64,000 bases of DNA from Phyllobacterium lublinensis. Its GTDB lineage: Bacteria; Pseudomonadota; Alphaproteobacteria; Rhizobiales; Rhizobiaceae. The notes below the pieces were generated by a model. That model did not search any database. It was given only the letters and a program-made list of their open reading frames with translations, and was not told the origin of the DNA. The stretch lies in contig NZ_JAIUDQ010000019.1 of assembly GCF_020164435.1 (NCBI RefSeq), positions 1 through 64,000 on the forward strand. The letters are read 5' to 3'. Position numbers and translations under genes: made by a program. This document shows, in pieces, positions 1 through 7,660 of the stretch. The first letter of the stretch is position 1. Every line of letters starts with the position of its first letter.

Positions 1-85
1 GGCAACGTCTCACGGCAGTAACGGTTCCGTGGCTGCAGTAGTGGCCCTAGCGCTGATCATCGCGAACATTTTATCTAGGATGTAG
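1..85 (+). CDS. C-terminal fragment of an unknown protein, cut by window edge
   Basis: One frame is open from the left edge to a TAG at 83-85. It encodes a 27-residue tail with a hydrophobic run (AAVVALALIIANIL) and a short basic end, which looks like a membrane segment. The same frame stays open after the TAG for another 54 codons to a TAA at 248-250. That second part is charged, ends in a Glu-rich, Lys-rich tail and has no convincing start codon. So this may be one gene broken by a nonsense codon, or two remnants. I do not recognise the family. Confidence 0.3.
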   Translation, partial: ATSHGSNGSVAAVVALALIIANILSRM

Positions 86-250
86 AAGTGGTGCCTGAGG
101 GCCACGGCGGAAGTTTTTAAGCGTGGAAGCCGCAACCCCGACTTCACCGAAAAAATGCAAACTGGGCATAAGCTTCCAGTGATTGACCAACACTTTCAAG
201 AGCTCTTAAACAGGCTGGAAGAAGCAGAGGAAAATCAGTCTAAGAAATAA

Positions 251-733
251 AGAGAGGCGCCCGCTAGCCTACTTCACCAGCAATGAACTTTGCAGCGCGG
301 TTGCCAGCGATCTGGCGCTCGCAAAAACCTGTACTCTGTCGCGGTTTGGGCAGATTAGGACTCGCTCCAAATTTGGTTTAGAGGCCGATAGATTCTGCCG
401 CTGCCGCTGCCGACGCGAACCGCTTGCGGAGCGAAGCCTTGCGCGCTTAATGCGGCACGTGGCTCGTCAAGATGTTCGTGAGCCCCTGTGCCGAGTCTGC
501 CGCCGCTCCGTGCTTCGAAAATCGCATAATGCCTCATTTGGAACTGCAGGTTGTGGGTCACAGTTTCGCCATTGGGTCAGGCGGGCTGTCTGGATGCCAG
601 CCACGCCGTTCTTGTCGAACTCGAACACAAAGTTGCTGCCGCATGGACAGCTACGGCGATTTGTCCACATCGGGAACGACGCTCTTCGGATTGATCGAAG
701 ACCAAAGCCGACCGTGGACCTGTTTATCGTCCA
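251..733. other. Stretch with no supported gene
   Basis: This is 483 bases between the left-edge fragment and the quinone oxidoreductase gene. Several overlapping short open frames exist on both strands (for example 68 codons on the minus strand at 355-561). None has a ribosome binding site with a recognisable product, and they contradict each other. It reads like decayed accessory DNA. I see no promoter or repeat that I could defend. Confidence 0.4.
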
Positions 734-1702
734 TTATGGAATCAACAGCAGCTTGCCGGTTGTGGCCCGGCTTTCCATGTCGGTATGCGCCCGAGCGGCT
801 TCAGCAAGCGCATAGACGCCACCGATCTTCAACGTCAGCGAACCGTCTTCGATCCAGCCAAAAAGCCGCTGCACGCGGGCGCGAAAGAGTTCGGGCGTGT
901 GGATGTGGTCGAAAAAGGTCGCGTAGCCGATCTTGATGCTTTTGGGCAGGCTCATGATGTCCAGTGGACCGGGGCCACCGAGCACCGGCCCGTACCAGCA
1001 GAACGTACCGGAGCGGCGCAGCGAATCGAGTGAGCCCTGGAACGTTCTGGGGCCCGAACCGTCATAGACAACATTAACGCCTTCCCCCCCGGTCAGGTGG
1101 AGGACGTCCTCTGCGAACTGGCCCCCGGTATCGACGATAAGGTGATCGGCACCAGCTTCCTTTGCTGCCGCTATCTTGTCTTCCGAAGAGACCCGTCCGA
1201 TCACGCGTCCGCCCCTCAACTTTATGATCTGGGTCAGTAGAAGGCCTAACCCACCGGCAGCCGCATGAACGAGAGCGATGTCCCCCGGCCTCACAGGATA
1301 GAAGTCGGTGGCAAAGTGACTGGCGGTCAGACCCTGCATCATGACTGATGCGGCCGTACGATCGTCGATGGCGTCGGGAATTCTAACAAGTGAATCTGCC
1401 AAAATTGAATGGCGCTCGGCATAGCTTCCGGGTGCGTAGACCCAGGCAACCCGATCTCCGACTGCAAACCCGTCGACCCCATTGCCGACGGATAACACGC
1501 GCCCCGCGCCTTCAACGCCGAGAATTTTCGGATTCGTCATCTCAGTCCACGCCATGCCTTGGCGCACCCCAATGTCCATAAAGTTCACACCGGCGGCGGC
1601 GACTTCGACGACGGCATGTCCCGGCATCACCACCGGATCTGGGCGATCGACGAATTCCATCACGTCGGTGCTTCCGACTTTTTTCATAACCACGGCTTTC
1701 AT
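734..1702 (-). CDS. NADPH:quinone oxidoreductase, MDR superfamily (QOR/zeta-crystallin type)
   Basis: This 322-residue protein has the medium-chain dehydrogenase/reductase layout. The GroES-like N-terminal half carries VEVAAAGVNFMDIGVRQG and GVEGAGRV. A Rossmann domain follows with the nucleotide-binding loop HAAAGGLGLLLTQ. No structural-zinc cysteine cluster is visible, as expected for zinc-free quinone reductases that reduce quinones with NADPH. The ATG follows a strong AAGGAG Shine-Dalgarno. It lies 50 bp downstream of a TetR gene on the same strand, so the pair is probably one transcript under TetR control, a common arrangement for quinone or electrophile detoxification. The actual substrate is not predictable. 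Confidence 0.88.
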   Translation of the reverse strand: MKAVVMKKVGSTDVMEFVDRPDPVVMPGHAVVEVAAAGVNFMDIGVRQGMAWTEMTNPKILGVEGAGRVLSVGNGVDGFAVGDRVAWVYAPGSYAERHSILADSLVRIPDAIDDRTAASVMMQGLTASHFATDFYPVRPGDIALVHAAAGGLGLLLTQIIKLRGGRVIGRVSSEDKIAAAKEAGADHLIVDTGGQFAEDVLHLTGGEGVNVVYDGSGPRTFQGSLDSLRRSGTFCWYGPVLGGPGPLDIMSLPKSIKIGYATFFDHIHTPELFRARVQRLFGWIEDGSLTLKIGGVYALAEAARAHTDMESRATTGKLLLIP

Positions 1703-1729
1703 GACTTCTCCTTTTCTTGACTGATTGTT

Positions 1730-1747
1730 CCAAAATTGGCCAAAATT
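1730..1747. promoter_or_regulatory. Direct repeat CCAAAATT x2 around the palindrome TTGGCCAA
   Basis: Two copies of CCAAAATT (1730-1737 and 1740-1747) flank the 8-bp palindrome TTGGCCAA (1736-1743). They sit in the 50-bp gap between the TetR and quinone-reductase genes. It could be an operator acting on the downstream gene, but TetR sites normally lie upstream of the regulator, so this is a weak suggestion. Confidence 0.2.
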
Positions 1748-1752
1748 TTTAC

Positions 1753-2319
1753 CTATTCAATCGCGCGAAGCGCCAGGCGTTCGAGGGATTTCAACTGCTT
1801 CCGGCTTGCCCCGCTGCGTGCGGCGATGCGGATGCCCGCGACGCTAGCAAAAAGGAAATCTGCCATCTCGTCGGAGGACAACGTTCCGGTTACATCGCCT
1901 GCGGCTTGAGCCTCGTCCAAGCGCTCGCGCGTGGCGTGTGTCAGACGTCGGTCCGCGGTTTGATAAATGTGTGTGAGTTCTGCTCGGCTTTGGCCGAACT
2001 CGCAAATCGAACTGATGCCGAGGCAGGCTTGCTCCGCCGTTTCTACCACGCGGTCCATCATCGCCTGGATACTATCGACTGCGCGCGGTTCCTTGCGCAG
2101 CATTACGAGGTGTGCATTGGTTTCCTCTGTCGAATAGCGCTCCACGGCGAGGCAGTAAAGCTTCCACTTGTCGCCGAAAGTGTCATAGAGGCTCTGCCTC
2201 CCGATCTTCATGGCGCGCACAAGCATGTCCGTGGATGTGCCGTCGAAGCCATGCTCGCGAAACACGCCGATTGCCGCGTCCAGCGCCATTTCTTTATCGA
2301 ATTCCTTAGTCCGTGCCAT
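1753..2319 (-). CDS. TetR/AcrR family transcriptional regulator
   Basis: This 188-residue protein has the standard TetR plan. The N-terminal HTH spans residues about 8-54 (AAIGVFREHGFDGTSTDML, then IGRQSLYDTFGDKWKLYCLA). A helical ligand-binding domain follows. TetR proteins usually repress their own operon and a neighbouring enzyme gene until a small ligand binds. Here the obvious target is the quinone oxidoreductase 50 bp downstream. The start codon is preceded only by a weak purine stretch. Confidence 0.88.
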   Translation of the reverse strand: MARTKEFDKEMALDAAIGVFREHGFDGTSTDMLVRAMKIGRQSLYDTFGDKWKLYCLAVERYSTEETNAHLVMLRKEPRAVDSIQAMMDRVVETAEQACLGISSICEFGQSRAELTHIYQTADRRLTHATRERLDEAQAAGDVTGTLSSDEMADFLFASVAGIRIAARSGASRKQLKSLERLALRAIE

Positions 2320-2471
2320 ACTCTTATCTAGAAATAATGGAACGATGTGTCAAGAATGACTCTGTGAAGTAAATTAGTCCGGCATGGAAACGCCGCATGG
2401 CCCATCATCAGGCAAGCAGAAGGAAGCATCACGATGCTGCCCTTCTGAGATGGTTCGCGCCGGGACGTCAG

Positions 2472-3251
2472 CTATTTGCCAACGGCTGCGCTTTCTATCA
2501 GCCGCGCAACTGGTTCTGGATTTGAGACCATCACCACATGCGAAGCACCTTTGACGATGACGGTATGGTGCGAATGCGCCCGCTCTGCCATGAATGCCAG
2601 CGACTGCGGCGGTATATTCTTGTCTTTGTCGCCGTAGACGAACCACGAGGAAATATGTTTCCAGGCTGGATCGCCCGATGCCTCATTCAGGGCGGCTTCT
2701 GTAACCGGCCGCTGTGTTGCGGCCATTAGTTTGGCATCGGCCTGGGGGACGTCCGCTGCAAATTGATCGTGGAACTTGTCCTGCTGTATGTAGAGATCGG
2801 TCCCACCGCCAGAGAGCTTGACGGGCGGCGCGAGTGTCGGACCGAGCGTGCTCCCTGGAAACTTACCTGTCAGGCCAACGGCGGTTTCGCCCGCTTCCGG
2901 CGCAAACGCGCTGACATAGACGAGGGCTTTCACGTTGTCATGGCTGTTTGCCGCCGAGCTGACGACACTGCCACCGTAGGAATGGCCCACCAGAACCACC
3001 GGGGAGTTTATACCGGACACGATATTGCCGATATATTCCGCATCGTTCGCGACACCGCGCAGGGGATTGGCGGCCGCCACGACCGGGTAGCCATCTTTTT
3101 CTAGTATTTTGATGACGCCGTTCCAGCTCGATGTATCCGCGAACGCACCATGCACAAGGACGATAGTGGGTTTGGCAGGCTGCTGTGCCTGTGCCTGCAA
3201 ACCGCTCAATAGGACGCTCGCGGACGCGAGCGCCGCCAATAAAAGTTTCAT
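2472..3251 (-). CDS. Secreted alpha/beta hydrolase
   Basis: An export signal (MKLLLAALASASVLLSG, cleavage near AQA-QQ) precedes an alpha/beta-hydrolase core. The core shows the oxyanion motif VLVHGAFADTSSW and the nucleophile elbow GHSYGG. A late His is present in KGASHVV. I chose the ATG at 3251 over an in-frame ATG at 3272 because the Shine-Dalgarno-like AGAAAGGA lies between them, about 8 bases before 3251. The protein is about 259 residues, probably periplasmic. Relatives include esterases and haloperoxidase-like enzymes; the substrate is unknown. It belongs to a minus-strand run of hydrolase and redox genes. Confidence 0.82.
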   Translation of the reverse strand: MKLLLAALASASVLLSGLQAQAQQPAKPTIVLVHGAFADTSSWNGVIKILEKDGYPVVAAANPLRGVANDAEYIGNIVSGINSPVVLVGHSYGGSVVSSAANSHDNVKALVYVSAFAPEAGETAVGLTGKFPGSTLGPTLAPPVKLSGGGTDLYIQQDKFHDQFAADVPQADAKLMAATQRPVTEAALNEASGDPAWKHISSWFVYGDKDKNIPPQSLAFMAERAHSHHTVIVKGASHVVMVSNPEPVARLIESAAVGK

Positions 3252-3323
3252 CCGAATTTTCCTTTCTGACATTTTTATCGAGCCGCTTCAGTTTGTGAAC
3301 GCTTGGTCGGCCGTGGATCAGCC

Positions 3324-4160
3324 TCATGCTTTCTGCAGATAGTCGGTGGATACACTAAGGGTCCGCCAGTGTTCCAGTTCTTCCAGCTTCGTCCGATCAG
3401 CCTGCTCGATGGCGGCCACAGCATCGCTGCCGAGCGGCAGCCGCAATGGCGGCCGGTCCATTGCGGCGACCTCAAGTATGACTTGGGCGGCGCGTGACGG
3501 ATCGCCCGGCTGCCGTCCGTTTAGTTCACGCTGCACGCGCGCGGCCTGAGCGACGACGGCCTCGTATTCGGGCCGGCCTTCATTCAGTTCGGTTGAGGAC
3601 CCAGCGAAATCGGTGCGGAAACCTCCGGGCTCAACGATAGTGACCTTGACGCCGATGAGCGCCATCTCCCGGGCGAGAACTTCAGAGAAGCCCTCGACAC
3701 CCCATTTGGCAGCGGAGTAGGGGCCTCGGCCCGGCGCACCAATCCGGCCGCCCACCGACGAGAACTGGATGATATGACCGGAACGCTGCTCCCGCATTAA
3801 AGGAATAGCGGCTTTGGTAACGATGATGGTTCCGAACAAGTTGGTTTCGATCTGCCTGCGAAAATCATCAAGGTCGGTATCTTCGACAGAATTGATGTTG
3901 CCGTATCCGGCATTGTTCACCAGGACATCAATTCCGCCGAAATTATCACGGGCGATGCGCATGGCCTCTTCAGCGGCGACCGGATCCGTCACATCAAGCG
4001 CGACCGTTTTAACAGCATCACCATAACGCTCTTCGAGGTCAGCTAGCAGCTTCGTTTCCCGCGCGCTGGCGACGAGGCGATGACCGGCGTTGAGCACAGC
4101 TTCCGACAGGGCCCGGCCGATACCGCGCGAGCTGCCCGTTATAAACCACCGTTGCGACAT
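3324..4160 (-). CDS. Short-chain dehydrogenase/reductase (SDR)
   Basis: This 278-residue classical SDR carries the cofactor loop TGSSRGIGRALSE, the NNAGYG motif, a catalytic Ser in QFSSVGG and the YSAAK catalytic Tyr/Lys. It would carry out NAD(P)-dependent carbonyl or alcohol chemistry in the cytoplasm. A good Shine-Dalgarno (GAGGAGAAGG) precedes the ATG. It lies between a secreted hydrolase and a cytochrome P460 gene on the same strand, suggesting one catabolic or detoxification unit. The substrate is not predictable. Confidence 0.88.
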   Translation of the reverse strand: MSQRWFITGSSRGIGRALSEAVLNAGHRLVASARETKLLADLEERYGDAVKTVALDVTDPVAAEEAMRIARDNFGGIDVLVNNAGYGNINSVEDTDLDDFRRQIETNLFGTIIVTKAAIPLMREQRSGHIIQFSSVGGRIGAPGRGPYSAAKWGVEGFSEVLAREMALIGVKVTIVEPGGFRTDFAGSSTELNEGRPEYEAVVAQAARVQRELNGRQPGDPSRAAQVILEVAAMDRPPLRLPLGSDAVAAIEQADRTKLEELEHWRTLSVSTDYLQKA

Positions 4161-4193
4161 GAATCCTTCTCCTCAAATAAACGCTTTGCGTCA

Positions 4194-4703
4194 CTAAGGT
4201 GCAAACCGCGTAAAGACGAAGTCGTGATCTTTTACGCGGGCCTCATGGCAGGCGAAGCACGTTTCGTGCTGGGCTGCGTCTACTGGTTTGCCATCCACAA
4301 ACCGGCCAAATCCCCAGCCGCCGGTGGCCGGGTATTTCTTTGTATCCTTCACCATGATCTGGACCGTCGTCGCAGCGCCGGGAATGGAGGCCGGTTCGAA
4401 TTCGGGCGACTGAACATGCTTCCAGGCGAGCTTCGTCAGGATGGTTCCGTCGGGGAAAGGAAGTTTCCCTTCGCGATACGCATTCACCGCAATCGTGTTC
4501 CCGAGGACCGCCCGAAGCTCATTGAGAGGTTCGCCTTCCTGGGCCGGTGCGATCAAATCCCATTGCCGATAACCTTCGGGAATGGTGACGCCGTAGATCG
4601 GCGACGCTGCCCGCGCATTGGGATCGCCGTCGGCGGCGGCCGCAACTGCCGCGATTCCTGATCCCGCTGCGACGGCAAGAAACACCAGATGACCAGCTTT
4701 CAT
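4194..4703 (-). CDS. Cytochrome P460 family protein, secreted c-type heme
   Basis: This 169-residue protein has an N-terminal signal peptide (VFLAVAAGSGIAAVAAAA). One C-terminal heme c motif, CFACH, sits at residues about 149-153. The region between (YGVTIPEGYRQWDLI, NTIAVNAYREGKLPFPDG) matches the cytochrome P460 family. Members oxidise hydroxylamine or act as periplasmic redox or stress proteins; the activity here is unknown. Its ATG overlaps the stop of the upstream epoxide-hydrolase-like gene by 4 bases (ATGA), so the two are translationally coupled. A periplasmic heme protein paired with a Tat-exported hydrolase is notable. Confidence 0.82.
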   Translation of the reverse strand: MKAGHLVFLAVAAGSGIAAVAAAADGDPNARAASPIYGVTIPEGYRQWDLIAPAQEGEPLNELRAVLGNTIAVNAYREGKLPFPDGTILTKLAWKHVQSPEFEPASIPGAATTVQIMVKDTKKYPATGGWGFGRFVDGKPVDAAQHETCFACHEARVKDHDFVFTRFAP

Positions 4704-5779
4704 GGGGCACGCTCCTCAAAACCGTCGACGTCGATGATAGCCTCGGCGAACGCGCGAGGCGCTTCTTGAGGCAGGTTGTGGCCGATGCCGCCCTTTATCA
4801 CGCGGTGTGCATACTCGCCGGAAAACTTCTTGGAATAGGTGCTGGCGTCGGGATGGGGTGCCCCGTTGGCATCGCCCTCGAGGGTTATGGTTGGCACCGT
4901 AATGATTGGACCTTGGGCCAGGCGCTTTTCAAGATCGTCATACTTGGATTCGCCTTCAGCCAGGCCGAGCCGCCAGCGATAATTGTGAATTACGATGGCG
5001 ACATGATCCGGATTGTCAAAGGCGGCAGCGCTGCGGTCAAAGACGGCATCGTCGAACTTCCACCGCGGCGATGCAAGCCGCCAGATAAGCTTGGCAAAAT
5101 CCCGCGTGTATTTCTCGTAACCGGCCCTGCCGCGCTCGGTGGCGAAGTAGAACTGATACCACCATGCGAGCTCGGCTTCGGGCGGCAGTGGCATCTTGTT
5201 GGCTTCCTGGCTCCCGATGAGATAACCACTGACGGAGACCATGGCCTTGCAGCGCTCGGGCCAAAGCGCCGCGACGATGTTGGCCGTCCGTGCGCCCCAA
5301 TCGTAGCCGCCGATCACCGCTTTTTTAATCGCGAGTGCATCCATCAGGGCGATGACATCGGCCGCGATCACCGCTTGCTGGCCGTTCCGGACCGTTTCAG
5401 CCGATAGAAAGTGTGTGGTGCCATGGCCGCGCAAGTGGGGGACGATGACCCGGTACCCGGCCGACGCCAGGATTGGAACGACATCGACGTAGCTGTGGAT
5501 GTCGTATGGCCAGCCATGCAAAAGAATGACCGGAGATCCGTCGGCGGGACCTTCTTCGGCATATCCCACGTTCAAATCGCCTGCATCGATCTGTTTCAGC
5601 GAGCGGAAAGACGTGCGCGGCGCAGGGACGGTAGCTGAGAGCTTTGGCGGTGTCTTCTCGGCCTGGGCGTTTGCAGTCCCGGTGATAGCGAGTTCGGCAA
5701 CGGCAAAAGCTGCGGCCGCTGTTCCAAAAAAGCGGCGGCGAGTGTGATTGATAGGTTCAGAGGTTTTGCTGGTGGCCAT
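4700..5779 (-). CDS. Tat-exported alpha/beta hydrolase, epoxide-hydrolase-like
   Basis: This 359-residue protein begins with a twin-arginine signal (HTRRRFFGTAAAAFAV, Ala-rich h-region, cleavage near ANA-QA). It would be exported folded. The hydrolase core shows LLHGWPYD (HGWP oxyanion motif of epoxide hydrolases and haloalkane dehalogenases), the nucleophile elbow GGYDWGA with Asp as nucleophile, and a terminal His in GGIGHNLP. The Asp nucleophile supports epoxide hydrolase or dehalogenase chemistry rather than a serine esterase. AAGGAA precedes the ATG. It is translationally coupled to the cytochrome P460 gene. Confidence 0.85.
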   Translation of the reverse strand: MATSKTSEPINHTRRRFFGTAAAAFAVAELAITGTANAQAEKTPPKLSATVPAPRTSFRSLKQIDAGDLNVGYAEEGPADGSPVILLHGWPYDIHSYVDVVPILASAGYRVIVPHLRGHGTTHFLSAETVRNGQQAVIAADVIALMDALAIKKAVIGGYDWGARTANIVAALWPERCKAMVSVSGYLIGSQEANKMPLPPEAELAWWYQFYFATERGRAGYEKYTRDFAKLIWRLASPRWKFDDAVFDRSAAAFDNPDHVAIVIHNYRWRLGLAEGESKYDDLEKRLAQGPIITVPTITLEGDANGAPHPDASTYSKKFSGEYAHRVIKGGIGHNLPQEAPRAFAEAIIDVDGFEERAP

Positions 5780-5803
5780 ATCAGGATTTCCTTCAAGTAT
5801 GCA

Positions 5804-6247
5804 TCAGGCTTGATGGGGGGTAATTTTGACCAGATTGATTGCGACATCTATGTTGCCGCGCGTAGCCTTGGAATACGGGCAAGTCTGATGGGCGGCATTC
5901 AGCAAGGCGCGGGCGACGTCGTCCTCGACGCCAGGCAGGCTGACGTTCAGGCGGACACGGAGAAAATAAGCGCCGCCCGAGACATTCAAATCCACCTCGG
6001 CGTCAATCGCCAGGTCTGCCGGAAGTGCGACGTTCGTTCGCTTGGCTTCAATCTGAATCGCCCCTTCGAAACAAGCCGACCAGCCGGCGGCAAACAGCTG
6101 TTCGGGATTGGTGCCGCTGCCTGGGATGCCGGGCACCGAAAGCCTGATGTCGAGTCGGCCATCAGAACTGCGGGACTTGCCGTTTTCACGCCCGCCGGTG
6201 GTGCGGACCCTAGCGGTATAGAGCAACGTCTCATGCCGGCTCATCAT
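5804..6247 (-). CDS. Ohr/OsmC family organic hydroperoxide reductase
   Basis: This 147-residue Ohr-type protein has both redox cysteines in their family context, AACFEGA-like (GWSACFEGA) and QTCPYSKATRGN. The N-terminal TARVRTTGGRENGKSRSSDG is also typical. Ohr proteins reduce organic hydroperoxides with lipoylated partners in the cytoplasm. GAGGAAA precedes two adjacent ATGs (6247 and 6244). It sits between the two epoxide-hydrolase-like genes, with short gaps, so it is probably co-transcribed. No MarR-type OhrR regulator is adjacent, unlike many ohr loci. Confidence 0.88.
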   Translation of the reverse strand: MMSRHETLLYTARVRTTGGRENGKSRSSDGRLDIRLSVPGIPGSGTNPEQLFAAGWSACFEGAIQIEAKRTNVALPADLAIDAEVDLNVSGGAYFLRVRLNVSLPGVEDDVARALLNAAHQTCPYSKATRGNIDVAINLVKITPHQA

Positions 6248-6272
6248 ATGATTTCCTCAGAGATACCGTTCA

Positions 6273-7547
6273 TCAGCGCAGCGACCTGAACGCGTTCCGC
6301 ACCTCTTGGGTGAAGAGCTGTGGCTGCTCCCAAGCGGCAAAATGACCGCCGTCTTCGACTTCATTGAAATAGACTAGGTTGTGGTAACACCGCTCAGCCC
6401 AGGTCCGCGGCGCGCAATAAATCTCTCCAGGAAAGACGCTCACTGCCACGGGCATCGTCGCGATGTCGACGGCGTTGAAATTGTTGGAATGGTCTTCCCA
6501 ATAGATTTGCGCCGCAGAGGCTCCGGTACCCGTCAGCCAATAAAGCGAGATATCATCGAGCATTTCGTCGCGGGTCAATACCTTCTCCGGATTCCCGTCG
6601 CTGTAAGTCCATGTCGCGAACTTCTCATACATCCATGCAGCGAGGCCGGCGGGTGAATCCACCAGCGAGTAACCGATTGTCTGCGGCCGCGTTACCATCA
6701 TGGCGGCATAGCCGGAGCTGTCTTTGTAAAAGGTATCAAGCGCCTTGAAAGCCGCTTTTTCCTTTTCGCTCAGATTGTCTGGAGCCGGTGCACCTGCAGA
6801 AAGGATGGACGCAATCTCTTTCGGGACAGTCCCGGGCATATTGACGTGAATGCCAATCAGGCCCGGTACATTCTGCAGCGCCATGCGATGCGAGATGACC
6901 GAGCCGCAGTCACCGCCCTGTGACACGTAGCGGTCATATCCCAACCGCTGCATGAGCGTCGCCCACGCATGGCCAATATGGTCTGAGCCCCAACCCGTCG
7001 CAGTTGGTTTTCCGGAGAATCCGAAGCCGGGGATCGAGGGCACGACAAGATGGAACGCGTCGTCGGCGCTGCCGCCATGCGCTGTTGGGTCAGTGAGTGG
7101 CCCGATCACCTTAATCATCTCCAGGATCGACCCGGGCCAGCCGTGCGTCATAATCATCGGCAGGGCGTTCTCATGGGGGGAACGGACGTGGATGAAGTGA
7201 ATGTCGAGGCCATCGATTTCGGTTACGAACATGGGGAGGGCGTTGAGCTTTGCCTCGACCTTCCGCCAGTCGTAATCCGTCGCCCAGTGGTGCAGCAGCT
7301 CCTGAAGCTTGGCGAGTTGCACGCCCTGGGACTGGTCGATGACGGTCTCCCGGGCAGGGAAGCGCGTCATCACCAGTCGCTGGCGCAGATCGGCAAGCGC
7401 TTGATCCGGAACGTCGACCCGGAAAGGACGGATCGCATCGCTTTCGACCGATGCACGCACGCGCGTCGGAAGAATGCTCAGGGCACCCGCGGCGGCAGAG
7501 CCGATCAGAAAATGACGCCGCGTCGGCAATAATGATGTTACGGGCAT
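6273..7547 (-). CDS. Tat-exported epoxide hydrolase (EHN domain)
   Basis: This 424-residue protein starts with a twin-arginine leader (TRRHFLIGSAAAGALSI). The epoxide-hydrolase N-terminal domain follows (residues about 40-150: IRPFRVDVPDQALADLRQRL). Then comes the alpha/beta-hydrolase core with THGWPGS and the nucleophile elbow SQGGDCGS. A closing His is visible in EDGGHFAAWE. Length and order match microsomal-type bacterial epoxide hydrolases, here directed to the periplasm. GAGGAG precedes the ATG. It is the first gene of the minus-strand run and diverges from the large regulator at 7661. Confidence 0.87.
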   Translation of the reverse strand: MPVTSLLPTRRHFLIGSAAAGALSILPTRVRASVESDAIRPFRVDVPDQALADLRQRLVMTRFPARETVIDQSQGVQLAKLQELLHHWATDYDWRKVEAKLNALPMFVTEIDGLDIHFIHVRSPHENALPMIMTHGWPGSILEMIKVIGPLTDPTAHGGSADDAFHLVVPSIPGFGFSGKPTATGWGSDHIGHAWATLMQRLGYDRYVSQGGDCGSVISHRMALQNVPGLIGIHVNMPGTVPKEIASILSAGAPAPDNLSEKEKAAFKALDTFYKDSSGYAAMMVTRPQTIGYSLVDSPAGLAAWMYEKFATWTYSDGNPEKVLTRDEMLDDISLYWLTGTGASAAQIYWEDHSNNFNAVDIATMPVAVSVFPGEIYCAPRTWAERCYHNLVYFNEVEDGGHFAAWEQPQLFTQEVRNAFRSLR

Positions 7548-7660
7548 GACGATACTCCTCGAAAAAAGCGACTTCTGTGGGCATATTTAGATTGAGAGCG
7601 CAGGAAACGCCCGTTATGCGCTGTTATGTTCTGTTAGCTGCCGCGAGCGCGAGGAATGGC

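Noticed and set aside
355-561. 68-codon minus-strand open frame and an overlapping 67-codon one (467-670)
   Set aside because: They overlap in different frames, lack good ribosome binding sites and have no known relatives that I recognise. A frameshifted ancestor is possible but unsupported.
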